The notes under the pieces: generated by a model
Database searches by the model: none
Told to the model about the DNA's origin: nothing
What the model saw: the letters and a program-made list of their open reading frames with translations, nothing else
Shown: positions 52,874 to 62,123 of the stretch, piece by piece
Numbering within the stretch: the stretch's first letter is position 1
How the letters are laid out: each line of letters opens with the position of its first letter
Translations under genes and position numbers: made by a program
Source: Treponema sp.
Lineage (GTDB): Bacteria; Spirochaetota; Spirochaetia; Treponematales; Treponemataceae
NCBI GenBank assembly: GCA_016286365.1
Contig: JAEESN010000002.1
Coordinates: 62,001 to 126,000 of the forward strand
Reading direction: 5' to 3'
DNA: 64,000 nt

Positions 52874-54853
52874 ATGGCAAAACATGAATTTCAGACGGAA
52901 GTTAATCAGCTTCTTCAGTTATTAATCCATTCTCTTTATTCTAATAAGGACATTTTTTTAAGGGAAATTGTTTCCAATGCTTCGGATGCGCTGGACAAGT
53001 TAAAGTATCTTACTGTTTCGGACAACGCATTTAAATCAATCAAATTTGAACCAAGAATCGATATTCAGTTTGACGAAAAGAATTCTACACTCGTTGTTCA
53101 GGATTCCGGAATCGGTATGACAGACGAAGATTTAACAAACAATCTTGGTACTATTGCAAGATCCGGAACTAAAGCCTTTGTTCAGCAGCTGAGTAAAGAT
53201 GCTTCTAAAGATTCTAATTTAATCGGTCAATTTGGTGTTGGTTTTTATTCTGCATTTATGGCTGCAAAAAAAATCGATGTTTATACACGAAAGGCTGCCG
53301 GCGACGGAAAAATCTGGCACTGGTCGAGCGACGGAACTAATTCATACGATATAGAAGAAGTTGCACCGGATTCATCAGTTGCTAAAAAATATGGTTTTGA
53401 CAAGGCTGAATTAAGCGGTTCTGCAATCGAAATGCATCTTAACGACGAATCAAAAGAATTTGCTTCAAGATGGAAGATCGAAGAACTGATTAAAAAATAC
53501 TCGGATCACATTGCATTCCCTATTTACCTTCACTACGAACAGAAAAAATATGACGACAAGGGAAAAGAAACCGGAAGCGAAAACAAGATTGACCAGGTAA
53601 ACAGCGCTTCTGCTTTGTGGAAGAGACCTAAGAGTGAACTTAAAGAAAAAGATTACAACGAATTCTATAAGACATTTGGCCACGACGGACAGGATCCACT
53701 CCACTATGTTCACACTCATGCAGAAGGAACTCAGGAATATACAACACTTTTCTACGTTCCACAGACAGCTCCGTTCGATATGTACCAGGCTGATTACAAG
53801 AGCGGCTTAAAGCTTTATGTAAAACGCGTATTCATCACAGATGATGACAGGGAACTTCTTCCTGCATACCTTCGTTTCGTTCGTGGTATTATCGATTCGG
53901 AAGATTTACCATTGAACGTAAGCCGTGAAATCCTCCAGCAGAACAGAATTCTCGAAAATATCCGCTCATCTTCCGTAAAAAAACTCCTTGGTGATTTTAA
54001 AAAGATGGGAGAAGCAGCAGATAAGGCAAGAAAAACAGAAGAAGCTAAGAGAAGCGACGACGAAAAGAAAGCTATAGAGAAATGGAATAAGTTTGTTCAG
54101 AACTTTAACCGCCCTATGAAGGAAGGTTTGTACAGCGATTATGCAAACCGCGATGAAATTTCGGAAATCGTGCGCTTTAAATCTACAGATGCTTCTGGAA
54201 CAGGAGACGGAAATTATACAAGTTTTGCAGATTATGTTCAGAGAATGAAGGCCGATCAGAAGGCTATTTTCTACATCAGCGGTTCGGATGAAAAGAATCT
54301 TCGTGCAAATCCGCTGGTAAAGGCATATACAGACAAAGGTTTTGAAGTTCTTATTATGGATGATGATATTGATGATATTGTTATTCCGGGCTTTGGAAAA
54401 TACAAGAACGAATATGAACTTAAAGCCGTAAACCGTTCCGGTGCTGATGAAGATTTAGTTGGCGATAAGGAAGCGGCTAAAAAGAAGGAAGAAGAATTTA
54501 AACCTGTTGTCGAAAAAATTAAAAAAGCTCTTGGCGAAAAGGTTAAGGAAGTAAAACTTTCCAAGACATTGAGCGGCGACAGTGCATCATGTATTGTTGT
54601 AGACGAAAATGATCCAAGCTACCAGATGATTCAGATGATGAAGGCAATGGGACAGTCTGGTCCTGAATTAAAGCCAATCCTCGAAATAAACGGAGACCAT
54701 CCTGTTGTTGCAAAAATCAAGGATTCTTCGGATGATGCTTTGATTGCAGATGTATCTGAAGTATTGCTTGATCAGGCACTTTTAGTTGCAGGAGTAGAAT
54801 TAAAGGAACCGGCAGCCTTTGTAAAAAGTTTGAATAATCTTTTGAGCAGATAG
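52874..54853 (+). CDS. htpG: Chaperone HtpG (Hsp90)
   Basis: ATP-dependent dimeric chaperone. Bergerat-fold motifs: LREIVSNASDALDKL (Glu/Asn), DSGIGMT, GTIARSGTKAF, GQFGVGFYSAFM; middle-domain RGIIDSEDLPLNVSREILQQ. 659 residues including an inserted charged stretch, slightly longer than the E. coli 624. GAGG lies 8 nt before the ATG. Its 3' end carries the promoter of the next gene. Confidence 0.97.
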   Translation: MAKHEFQTEVNQLLQLLIHSLYSNKDIFLREIVSNASDALDKLKYLTVSDNAFKSIKFEPRIDIQFDEKNSTLVVQDSGIGMTDEDLTNNLGTIARSGTKAFVQQLSKDASKDSNLIGQFGVGFYSAFMAAKKIDVYTRKAAGDGKIWHWSSDGTNSYDIEEVAPDSSVAKKYGFDKAELSGSAIEMHLNDESKEFASRWKIEELIKKYSDHIAFPIYLHYEQKKYDDKGKETGSENKIDQVNSASALWKRPKSELKEKDYNEFYKTFGHDGQDPLHYVHTHAEGTQEYTTLFYVPQTAPFDMYQADYKSGLKLYVKRVFITDDDRELLPAYLRFVRGIIDSEDLPLNVSREILQQNRILENIRSSSVKKLLGDFKKMGEAADKARKTEEAKRSDDEKKAIEKWNKFVQNFNRPMKEGLYSDYANRDEISEIVRFKSTDASGTGDGNYTSFADYVQRMKADQKAIFYISGSDEKNLRANPLVKAYTDKGFEVLIMDDDIDDIVIPGFGKYKNEYELKAVNRSGADEDLVGDKEAAKKKEEEFKPVVEKIKKALGEKVKEVKLSKTLSGDSASCIVVDENDPSYQMIQMMKAMGQSGPELKPILEINGDHPVVAKIKDSSDDALIADVSEVLLDQALLVAGVELKEPAAFVKSLNNLLSR

Positions 54854-54870
54854 AAAAAATCTGTTAAAAT
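54842..54870 (+). promoter_or_regulatory. Promoter of the VanZ-like gene inside the htpG 3' end
   Basis: TTGAGC (54842-54847), 17-bp spacer, TAAAAT (54865-54870). The ATG begins 9 nt after the -10, so a leader of about 2 nt is predicted. Confidence 0.65.
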
Positions 54871-54878
54871 GATTTTTG

Positions 54879-55301
54879 ATGTTATATAAAAAAAGAATAC
54901 TGTGTGGAATAATATATTTTGTAATCGGTGCGATTCTTTATGTATTATTCCACGACATAACACAGTCATATGTATTAAGGAACCTTTCTCAGACCTATCT
55001 GTTTTCCCTTTATAAGGATGTGCAGTCTGGTTTTTACGAGATTTTCATGAAGGTTCCTTTTTATTTATACATTCAGAGTTATTTAATCAACTTTATTTTT
55101 ATACTTTCGTTCTGCCTTACCTTTTTTACAATCATACCGAACCGTATAAAATTCGGTTTTGCGGCCCTCCTGTCGCTTGGAATAGAGTTAGTCCAGCTCA
55201 TAGACCCCCGCTTTGGCACCTTCGACTTTATCGACATTCTGATTTACATGGTCGTAATCCTGATTTTTTATTACGCAGAAGAAAAAAAGAAATTAAAATA
55301 A
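54879..55301 (+). CDS. VanZ-like family membrane protein
   Basis: 140 residues with four predicted helices: CGIIYFVIGAILYVLF, YLINFIFILSFCLTFFTII, FGFAALLSLGIELVQL and FIDILIYMVVILIFYY. The VanZ-like signature is LSLGIELVQLIDPRFGTFDFIDI. VanZ-family proteins affect teicoplanin resistance in some hosts, but the general role is unknown. The start is the ATG at 54879; the track adds a TTG codon. No ribosome site. Confidence 0.85.
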   Translation: MLYKKRILCGIIYFVIGAILYVLFHDITQSYVLRNLSQTYLFSLYKDVQSGFYEIFMKVPFYLYIQSYLINFIFILSFCLTFFTIIPNRIKFGFAALLSLGIELVQLIDPRFGTFDFIDILIYMVVILIFYYAEEKKKLK

Positions 55302-55360
55302 AAACATATTCTTTGCCACGCCAAATCTAATCACAAAAAGGATATATAAATTCCTGTTAT

Positions 55361-55389
55361 TTGAAATAAATTCTGTTTTTTGTTAAAAT
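55361..55389 (+). promoter_or_regulatory. Promoter of the plsC-type gene
   Basis: TTGAAA (55361-55366), 17-bp spacer, TAAAAT (55384-55389). ATG at 55399, so a leader of about 3 nt. Confidence 0.75.
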
Positions 55390-55398
55390 ATATGTATT

Positions 55399-56136
55399 AT
55401 GAAGCGTATTAAGAATAATCATTCCAGAATTTTGAGATTAGCAATTCTTAAGAACTTAAAAACCATAATCAGATATTATCCAAAGATGGTGTATATGTGT
55501 AAGCATCCAAAGAAGTATACACGTGAGGAAACTTATGCATATGGCATGCGAATTATAGATTATTTTATGAAAGAGAGTAACCTTGCAATCGAGGTTCACG
55601 GAAAAGAAAATATTCCGGACGAAAAAGGTCTTTTTGTATGTGCAAATCATCAGGAAAAGTTTGATGCCCTTGTTTTGTGGAAGAGTTTCCCTCAGAAGCT
55701 TGGTGTAATTGTAGATGGTTTTGCAGCCCGACGTCATTTTATAAGGGAAATGTGTAAGCTCGTTAATTCTATTGCGCTTTTAAAGAACGACATGAAGTCC
55801 ATGATGATTGCGGTAAATCAGCTTACAGAAGAATTAAAGAATAAAATTAACTATATGATTTTCCCGGAAGGCCGTTACGAAGATGATTGTAAACAGCTTC
55901 TTCCATTTTCCGGCGGTTCGTTTAAAAGTCCGCTAAGAGCAAAATCAATTATCCTTCCTGTTGCGCTTATAAATTCTAATCACGTATTCGAAAAAAATAT
56001 GCCAAAGCCTTATGTGATTCAGGTTCATTATCTTAAACCGATTTATCCTGCAGAATACGAAGAAATGCGTTCTTTAGAGATTGCAACAATGGTTCAAAAA
56101 CGAATCCAGGATGTTGTAGATAAGTTCCAGATATAA
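55399..56136 (+). CDS. PlsC-type 1-acyl-glycerol-3-phosphate acyltransferase
   Basis: Acylates lysophosphatidate or a related acceptor in membrane lipid synthesis. The catalytic box NHQEKFDALVL gives the NHx4D motif, and FPEGRYEDD is the acceptor-binding motif. 245 residues, normal. It has no Shine-Dalgarno; the promoter implies an almost leaderless mRNA. It may act with the acyl-CoA synthetase upstream, although each gene has its own promoter. Confidence 0.9.
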   Translation: MKRIKNNHSRILRLAILKNLKTIIRYYPKMVYMCKHPKKYTREETYAYGMRIIDYFMKESNLAIEVHGKENIPDEKGLFVCANHQEKFDALVLWKSFPQKLGVIVDGFAARRHFIREMCKLVNSIALLKNDMKSMMIAVNQLTEELKNKINYMIFPEGRYEDDCKQLLPFSGGSFKSPLRAKSIILPVALINSNHVFEKNMPKPYVIQVHYLKPIYPAEYEEMRSLEIATMVQKRIQDVVDKFQI

Positions 56137-56150
56137 ATTTTATAGAGATA

Positions 56151-56190
56151 AAAACAAAAGGCGTTTGCTTATGCAAACGCCTTTTGTTTT
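56151..56190. terminator. Bidirectional terminator, perfect 18-bp stem
   Basis: AAAACAAAAGGCGTTTGC, loop TTAT, GCAAACGCCTTTTGTTTT, between the convergent plsC-type and chemoreceptor genes. Confidence 0.93.
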
Positions 56191-56226
56191 TTCAAACCTA
56201 TAAATAAAATCTTCGAAAAATCTTTT

Positions 56227-58095
56227 CTAAAGAGTGAATTTCTGTAATTCGTCTGTAATTGTGATTACGGAATTCTGGTTTTCTGCAGCCTTTTCTTTTA
56301 CAGTCTGGATAGAGCCGTAGAAATCCTGGATAACGTTTTCTGATTCCCTCATGGCAGTATTTACCTGCATAGAAAGGGCAACTACATCACCAATACCACT
56401 CTTGATTTCCTGTGTATAAGAAGCCTGGTTTTTAATAAGGTCGTTTACATTTTTAATTTGCTGTGAAATCTGGCTTGTTGAATCAAGGACGCTTGCAGCA
56501 CCGGAAGACTGTTCCGACATAGTTCTTGAAATGTTATCAACAACCAATGACTGTTCCTGGATTCCGTTCTTAATTTCGTCGAAGGCCTTAGATGTATCTT
56601 TCATACTCTGAGAACCCTGTTCAATAGATTCTGTAATTTCTGTAATAAGGTCGCTGATGTTCTGAACGGAATTCTGTGTAGAAATAGAAAGCTTTCGGAT
56701 TTCGTCTGCTACAACCGAGAATCCCTTTCCTGCTTCGCCCGCGTGAGAAGCTTCGATTGCGGCGTTCATGGCAAGGAGGTTTGTCTGTGTAGCAATTTTA
56801 GAAATCACCTGAATGATTTCATTCATCCTTACAGATTTTTCTGTAATACTTTCTACAAGTACGCGGGATTTATTAACTTCGATTGTTCCAAGGTTAGAAG
56901 TTTCTGAAAGAACATTCGAAAGATTTGTTGCCTTGTCGATTAATTCCTGGATGGCACGAATGTTGTTTACCATATCCGTAATCTCTTCGGCGTTCTTTTC
57001 TTCGGCCTGTGCCTGTATTTCCATAGAAGAACTGATTTTTACAGCGTCTTCGTTTAATTTGTTGATGTTGTTCTGTACAGATTCAAGAAGCTTGTCTTTT
57101 TCTTCGTTTTCGGTTGTCATTTTCTGGAATGTAGCAATAATCTGATTGATTCCTGCTGCAGAGTTTTCGGAAACGTTGAACAAATCCTTTGCACCTGAGT
57201 CTACCCTTACGTTTTCATTTTTAAGATTTAAAAGGGAATTCTTTAAAGAATCCATGAGGGAGTTTACTTCGGACATTACAAGGCCAAAGTCATCGAAAGT
57301 ACCGATATCGAGTCGTGTTGCAAGGTCTCCTTCTTTTCTAAGAGCGTGAATCTGATTGATTGTAAGATAGAATCGCTTTCTGAGCTGGCTTAAAATCATA
57401 AAACAGAGCGGGATGGAAAGAGTAATACTCTGACCAAGAGCCTGTGTTGCATAGCGAAGGAATGTAATCTGATCCCAGCCGTTTCTCTGAGTACCGTATC
57501 CTGAGCAGTAAACATGCCATCCAACAAAACATCCTACGATTGTAATGGTTTTACCAAGAGAAAGGGTAAATCGTTTTGTTTTGATGCCTTCTGTGGAATG
57601 AATGCGGAGCTTTGTGAGCTGCTTACGTGCCATTGCATTAAAACAGTTTACTGCGTATTCAACAGCGATTAAGGCATAAAGAAGAATTAATACAAAGATA
57701 GTACAGTAATCATAAATTGTGTACTGGATATGACCCATAAGGTAATTTATAAAAATAGAAGCACCGTTGCCTGCAAAGTATCCTAAAAAGATAGAAATCG
57801 AAGAAATTCTATTAACGTTTTTTAATATTCTGTGTGTTTTTAATATTTCTTCCTTTGATAAATCTCTTGTTTCTGCTTCCTTGATAAGCTTTGTTAAAGG
57901 ACGCATGACAAAATAAACAATTACTGAAATTACAACAAAGGCCGAAGCGGCAGGAATGATAGTTGTATCAACATGTTCAAGCCACTGACCAAAGGTGTCG
58001 CCTTTTACCTGAATTGTCTGGAAAGAAGAAAGAATTGGAACACCAATAACGGTAGAGGCTCCAAAAAAAACCATGTAAAGTACAAATAGATTCAT
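56227..58095 (-). CDS. Methyl-accepting chemotaxis protein with multipass N-terminus
   Basis: About six hydrophobic helices in the first 250 residues without a large periplasmic loop, so it probably senses within or at the membrane. The cytoplasmic signalling domain has the highly conserved hairpin [20 protein letters not shown] followed by [17 protein letters not shown]. Long coiled coils with Gln/Glu pairs offer methylation sites for CheR/CheB. 622 residues. GGAG lies before the ATG. The ligand is unknown. Confidence 0.92.
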   Translation of the reverse strand: MNLFVLYMVFFGASTVIGVPILSSFQTIQVKGDTFGQWLEHVDTTIIPAASAFVVISVIVYFVMRPLTKLIKEAETRDLSKEEILKTHRILKNVNRISSISIFLGYFAGNGASIFINYLMGHIQYTIYDYCTIFVLILLYALIAVEYAVNCFNAMARKQLTKLRIHSTEGIKTKRFTLSLGKTITIVGCFVGWHVYCSGYGTQRNGWDQITFLRYATQALGQSITLSIPLCFMILSQLRKRFYLTINQIHALRKEGDLATRLDIGTFDDFGLVMSEVNSLMDSLKNSLLNLKNENVRVDSGAKDLFNVSENSAAGINQIIATFQKMTTENEEKDKLLESVQNNINKLNEDAVKISSSMEIQAQAEEKNAEEITDMVNNIRAIQELIDKATNLSNVLSETSNLGTIEVNKSRVLVESITEKSVRMNEIIQVISKIATQTNLLAMNAAIEASHAGEAGKGFSVVADEIRKLSISTQNSVQNISDLITEITESIEQGSQSMKDTSKAFDEIKNGIQEQSLVVDNISRTMSEQSSGAASVLDSTSQISQQIKNVNDLIKNQASYTQEIKSGIGDVVALSMQVNTAMRESENVIQDFYGSIQTVKEKAAENQNSVITITDELQKFTL

Positions 58096-58160
58096 ATAAG
58101 TTCTCCAAAGATGTTATTCTTCTATTTTATTTCAATAACGGAGAATTCTCAACAACTTAT

Positions 58161-58189
58161 TTCACAAGAATGGCATAATTTGTTATAAT
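58161..58189 (+). promoter_or_regulatory. Promoter of the amidohydrolase gene
   Basis: TTCACA (58161-58166), 17-bp spacer, TATAAT (58184-58189). ATG at 58198, no ribosome site, so a very short or absent leader. Confidence 0.75.
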
Positions 58190-58197
58190 ACAGCATT

Positions 58198-58980
58198 ATG
58201 ATTATCGATTTTCACGCACATGTATATCCGGAAAAGATTGCAGAAAAGGCAACACAGGCAATCAGTGATTTTTATGATGCCCCAATGGTTTATCACGGAA
58301 AGGTAGAAGAGCTTTTAGCAAGCGGTTCTAAGATTGGAGTTGTAAAATATATTGTTCATTCAACAGCAACAAAGCCAATGCAGGTTGAATCTATAAATGA
58401 TTTTATAATCGGCTTAAAAAATGAACATTCAGAATTTGTTGGTTTTGGAACAATGCATCCGGATTACGAAAACTTTGAAGCAGAATTAAAGCGAATTTCT
58501 GCTGCGGGTCTAAAAGGCATAAAACTTCATCCGGATTTTCAGAAATTTCAGATTGATACTCCGAAAATGGATGATGTTTATGAAGCTATGGCAGAATTAA
58601 AATTACCTGTATTAGTTCATGCGGGAGACTGCCGTTATGATTTTTCGGGCCCAAAGAGAATAAAAAATGTCTTAGATAAACATCCTAATTTAACCGTAAT
58701 CGCAGCGCATTTTGGCGGTTATACAGAATGGGATGCTTCTTTAGAGTATCTTGCCGGACAGAAGGTTTATTTTGATACATCAAGTACCCTCTGGAAGCTT
58801 CCAATAGAAAAGGCAAACAATATGATTAGAAAGCATGGAGTAGAAAAATTCCTGTTTGGTTCAGATTTCCCGATGTGGGATCACGAAGATGAGCTTGGAA
58901 GATTCAACAAACTTGATCTGAATGAAGAAGAAAGACAGGCAATTCTTTACGAAAATGCCCGAAAGCTTTTAGGCTTATAG
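58198..58980 (+). CDS. Amidohydrolase-family (Amidohydro_2) metal-dependent hydrolase
   Basis: TIM-barrel hydrolase. Metal ligands appear as IIDFHAHVYPE, GIKLHPDF, LPVLVHAGD, VIAAHFGG and LFGSDFPMWD. 260 residues, ending with the family helix ILYENARKLLGL. The substrate is unknown; relatives include decarboxylases and lactonases. It is the first of a plus-strand series running to the window end, 33 nt before the diguanylate cyclase gene. Confidence 0.88.
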   Translation: MIIDFHAHVYPEKIAEKATQAISDFYDAPMVYHGKVEELLASGSKIGVVKYIVHSTATKPMQVESINDFIIGLKNEHSEFVGFGTMHPDYENFEAELKRISAAGLKGIKLHPDFQKFQIDTPKMDDVYEAMAELKLPVLVHAGDCRYDFSGPKRIKNVLDKHPNLTVIAAHFGGYTEWDASLEYLAGQKVYFDTSSTLWKLPIEKANNMIRKHGVEKFLFGSDFPMWDHEDELGRFNKLDLNEEERQAILYENARKLLGL

Positions 58981-59013
58981 AATTCTACAGGAACAGAGTT
59001 TATAAGGTTTAAG

Positions 59014-61050
59014 ATGGTAGATATACTTTATACTTTGATTGATTTTATATGTATTTTCATTCTCCAGGTAATTTTATACCGTACAAAGTATCAGCCTTTT
59101 TATAAGGGAAAAACCAAGGTTAAAGATAAAGCATTCATAAAATATCTTAGTTTAGCATCTTTTATGTGCCTTACAGATGCCTTCTGGGGTTCTATGGCTT
59201 CGCATCAGTTAGCAGTAGGCTTGAATGTTTTTAAGGCTTTAACAGGTATATTAAACATCTTTTTCTGTATTATTCCTTTTTCGTGGTTTTTTTATGTCGA
59301 AACAAATAGGGAAAATTTTACCGAACAGTCTAAAAAAATCATTTTGTTAACATTTTTACCTGTAGCAGTCACAATTGTTTTAAATATTGTCAATTTCTGG
59401 ACAGGCAGCATGTATGTCATAGAAAGAAATCTTGTAATTTACCCGGGTCCGCTTCTTTTTATTCCGGTTACTACAGGAATTGCTTACTACGCCATCTCTA
59501 TGATTTATATGCTCGTCTCTTATGGAAAAACAAAAGATAAGGAAATAAAGAAAAGATATCTTGTTATAGCATTTTATTCACTTATCCTTATAGTTTTTAC
59601 ACTTCTTCAGTTCTTTTTAAATGACGGACCATTCGGCGCGCTTGGTTATATGATTGCGGGCTTTGCTGTTTATATTTTTAATAATTCTAAAGAAAAAGAA
59701 AATCTTTTAATCGACTTTCACGAAACAGAAAATCTTCTTAAGCTCGAAAAAAACGAAATGGTAACAAGTACAATCGCAAATATGTTCATTGTACTTTTGA
59801 GTTTTGAAGGGCTTGATACTCCTCCGCAGAAAATAAAGGGTGGAGAATTATTCGAAGATTCTGTAAATAATATTTCTGATCCAAAGATGATATTCAGCGA
59901 AACCCTTAAAAAATATGTACATCCTGATTATCTTGAAGAAATGATTCTTTTTACAAATAGAGCGTCGGTCAGACAGAGACTTGAAGGTGCAAAATCAATA
60001 AGTAAGGATTTTCTTTCTAAGGATAGTGGCTGGTGCAGGGCTATCTGGGCAAGTGTAAAAGAAGGTGATGACGAAAAGTCTGATACAGTTTTATTTGGTG
60101 TAAGGGTAATCGATAAAGATAAAAAAAGGGAACTTGAGTATCAGCAGAAGTTAAAGCTTGCATTAAAAAATCAGAACGAAATTTTTGGCGAAATGCTTCA
60201 GATGCAGAGTAACGGTATGCTTGCTACAGACATGCATAATAAAATTCTGATGATGAACGATGCAGCTGCAAAAATATTTGGTTTTTCAAATTCGGGAAGT
60301 GTAAACGAAGTAGAAGATTTGTTTATAAAAGTTGATATGGAGAATAAGGAAGAAATCCGTGCAAAACTCCGTAAAATCAAAATGAACGGCGGAAAGTATG
60401 CATTTGAATTCTCTGTAACGGATTTAAACGGAAATCTTATTCACTATATTGCTGAATCAAAACTCACACATCTTTCTAACGGAGACAAAGTTGTTCTTAC
60501 TTCGTTTGCAGATATCACTAAAAATAAAAAGATGGAAAGGGATCTTGTAATTCTTTCTGAAACAGATGCCCTTACCGGAATAAGCAATCGTGGAAGCGGT
60601 GAAAGAAAAATTGAATATCTTCTTTCTACCGGAAAGAGCGGAATGCTTTGTATTTTAGATGCAGATAAATTTAAGAGCATAAACGATAATTACGGTCATG
60701 TTGTTGGCGACAGGGTAATCATAAAAATTGCGGAAAGTCTTAAAAAGACATTCAGAGACAGAGACATTATAATGCGTCTTGGTGGTGATGAATTTGCCGT
60801 CTTTGCCGTTGGAATTGTAGAAGAAAAAGATGCAAAACTCTGTCTGCAGAGATTTTTTGAAAATGTGGATGATATTCAGATTCCGGAAATGGGCGAAAAA
60901 AGAATTTCTGTGAGCCTTGGAATTGTTCTTTGCACAGATGTAGAAAACAAAAGTTTTGATGATTACTATCAGATGGCAGACCGCGCTATGTATGTGAGCA
61001 AAAAATACGACGGAAATCATTTTGAGTTCTGTCGAACAATGGAAAAATAG
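59014..61050 (+). CDS. Membrane-bound diguanylate cyclase (7TM - PAS - GGDEF)
   Basis: Makes cyclic di-GMP from two GTP. About seven helices (residues 1-220) with short loops, a PAS-like region (about 385-500: QMQSNGMLATDMHNKILMMNDAAAKIFGF) and a C-terminal GGDEF domain (SETDALTGISNRGSGERKIEY, RLGGDEFAVFAVG, ADRAMYVSKK). The GGDEF signature is intact, so it should be active; the RxxD inhibitory site is not obvious. 678 residues. azlC starts immediately after its stop. Confidence 0.92.
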   Translation: MVDILYTLIDFICIFILQVILYRTKYQPFYKGKTKVKDKAFIKYLSLASFMCLTDAFWGSMASHQLAVGLNVFKALTGILNIFFCIIPFSWFFYVETNRENFTEQSKKIILLTFLPVAVTIVLNIVNFWTGSMYVIERNLVIYPGPLLFIPVTTGIAYYAISMIYMLVSYGKTKDKEIKKRYLVIAFYSLILIVFTLLQFFLNDGPFGALGYMIAGFAVYIFNNSKEKENLLIDFHETENLLKLEKNEMVTSTIANMFIVLLSFEGLDTPPQKIKGGELFEDSVNNISDPKMIFSETLKKYVHPDYLEEMILFTNRASVRQRLEGAKSISKDFLSKDSGWCRAIWASVKEGDDEKSDTVLFGVRVIDKDKKRELEYQQKLKLALKNQNEIFGEMLQMQSNGMLATDMHNKILMMNDAAAKIFGFSNSGSVNEVEDLFIKVDMENKEEIRAKLRKIKMNGGKYAFEFSVTDLNGNLIHYIAESKLTHLSNGDKVVLTSFADITKNKKMERDLVILSETDALTGISNRGSGERKIEYLLSTGKSGMLCILDADKFKSINDNYGHVVGDRVIIKIAESLKKTFRDRDIIMRLGGDEFAVFAVGIVEEKDAKLCLQRFFENVDDIQIPEMGEKRISVSLGIVLCTDVENKSFDDYYQMADRAMYVSKKYDGNHFEFCRTMEK

Positions 61051-61803
61051 ATGAAAAAAAATGTTTTTTTACAGGGAGTAAGGGATGGTTTACCGATTGG
61101 ACTTGGTTATCTTGCCGTTTCTTTTTCTCTTGGAATTGTTGCAAGAAATGCGGGGCTTTCGGCTTTTCAGGGATTTCTTGCCAGTCTTTTGAATGTTGCA
61201 TCGGCAGGGGAATACGCCCTTTTTAAGGGAATAGAAGCTGCTTCGCTTTATATAGAAATTGCCCTTATTACTTTTGTTATTAATGCCCGCTATCTTTTGA
61301 TGAGCTGTGCACTGTCTCAACGATTTGATGAAAAAACGGGGCTTCTTGCTCGCCTCTTGGTTGGTTTTGGGGTAACAGACGAAATTTTTGGAATTACGGT
61401 AGCGCGCGACGGTTATATTGAACCAGCCTATAATTACGGAGCAATCTGTATTTCTGTTCCTTTGTGGTGTATAGGGACAGCCCTTGGTGTAATTGCAGGA
61501 AATCTTTTACCGGCAAGCGTTGTAAGTGCACTTTCTGTTGCTTTGTACGGTATGTTCCTTGCAATCATCATTCCACCTGCAAAGAAAAATCCTGTAATTC
61601 TTGCCGGTGTTTTAGTCAGTTTTGCATTAAGCTTCTGTTTTACAAAGATTCCATATATAAAAGAAATTTCTTCGGGAAACAGAACGATTATTCTTACGGT
61701 TGTTATCTCATCTGTGCTGGCAATCATTAAGCCTGTAAAGGGGGACAACCCTCAGAAAAACGAACAGAATAAAGAAAATAATAAAGAGGAGGCAGCAAAA
61801 TGA
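61051..61803 (+). CDS. azlC: AzlC-type branched-chain amino acid exporter, large subunit
   Basis: Multipass membrane protein (LIV-E family) that with AzlD exports branched-chain amino acids. The family start GLPIGLGYLAVSFSLGIVARNAGLSAFQGFLASLLN and ARYLLMSCALSQRF are present. 250 residues. The hydrophilic C-terminus carries a REP copy (KGDNPQKNEQ). It overlaps azlD by 4 nt. It starts directly after the cyclase stop and lacks its own promoter. Confidence 0.9.
   Translation: MKKNVFLQGVRDGLPIGLGYLAVSFSLGIVARNAGLSAFQGFLASLLNVASAGEYALFKGIEAASLYIEIALITFVINARYLLMSCALSQRFDEKTGLLARLLVGFGVTDEIFGITVARDGYIEPAYNYGAICISVPLWCIGTALGVIAGNLLPASVVSALSVALYGMFLAIIIPPAKKNPVILAGVLVSFALSFCFTKIPYIKEISSGNRTIILTVVISSVLAIIKPVKGDNPQKNEQNKENNKEEAAK
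61738..61753 (-). repeat. REP-like element at the end of azlC
   Basis: Reads aagggggacaaccctc. In frame it encodes KGDNPQ near residue 230, beyond the last membrane helix. Confidence 0.8.
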
Positions 61804-62108
61804 ATGCGTACATCTATATTTGTATTATAACTGCAGCTGTTGTTTCATATTTAATAAGGGTTGTCCCTCTTACTCTTATCCGTAAACCGATTAAAAATCA
61901 GTTTATAAAATCATTTTTGTATTATGTTCCTTACGTTACTCTTTCTGTAATGACTTTTCCGGCAATCATAGAGGCAACAAATTCTCCAATTTCAGGAATA
62001 ATTGCTCTTGTTGCAGGTGTTGTTGCAGCATTCTTTGGGGCCGGGCTTTTACCTGTTGCAAGCATCTGTTGTGTTGTAGTTTTTATTGCAGAATTGTTTA
62101 TAAAATAA
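61800..62108 (+). CDS. azlD: AzlD-type branched-chain amino acid exporter, small subunit
   Basis: 102 residues with three to four helices; YLIRVVPLTLIRKPI, YYVPYVTLSVMTFPAI and LVAGVVAAFFGAGL match the AzlD pattern. It overlaps azlC by ATGA, hence coupled translation and probably a 1:1 complex. RVVPLTL is the native family motif even though the DNA resembles a REP. Confidence 0.9.
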   Translation: MNAYIYICIITAAVVSYLIRVVPLTLIRKPIKNQFIKSFLYYVPYVTLSVMTFPAIIEATNSPISGIIALVAGVVAAFFGAGLLPVASICCVVVFIAELFIK

Positions 62109-62123
62109 TCAGGGAATAGAAGT

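Noticed and set aside
61856-61875. REP-like sequence in azlD (aagggttgtccctcttac)
   Set aside because: The coded RVVPLTL is the ordinary AzlD family motif, so similarity is probably chance; at most ambiguous.
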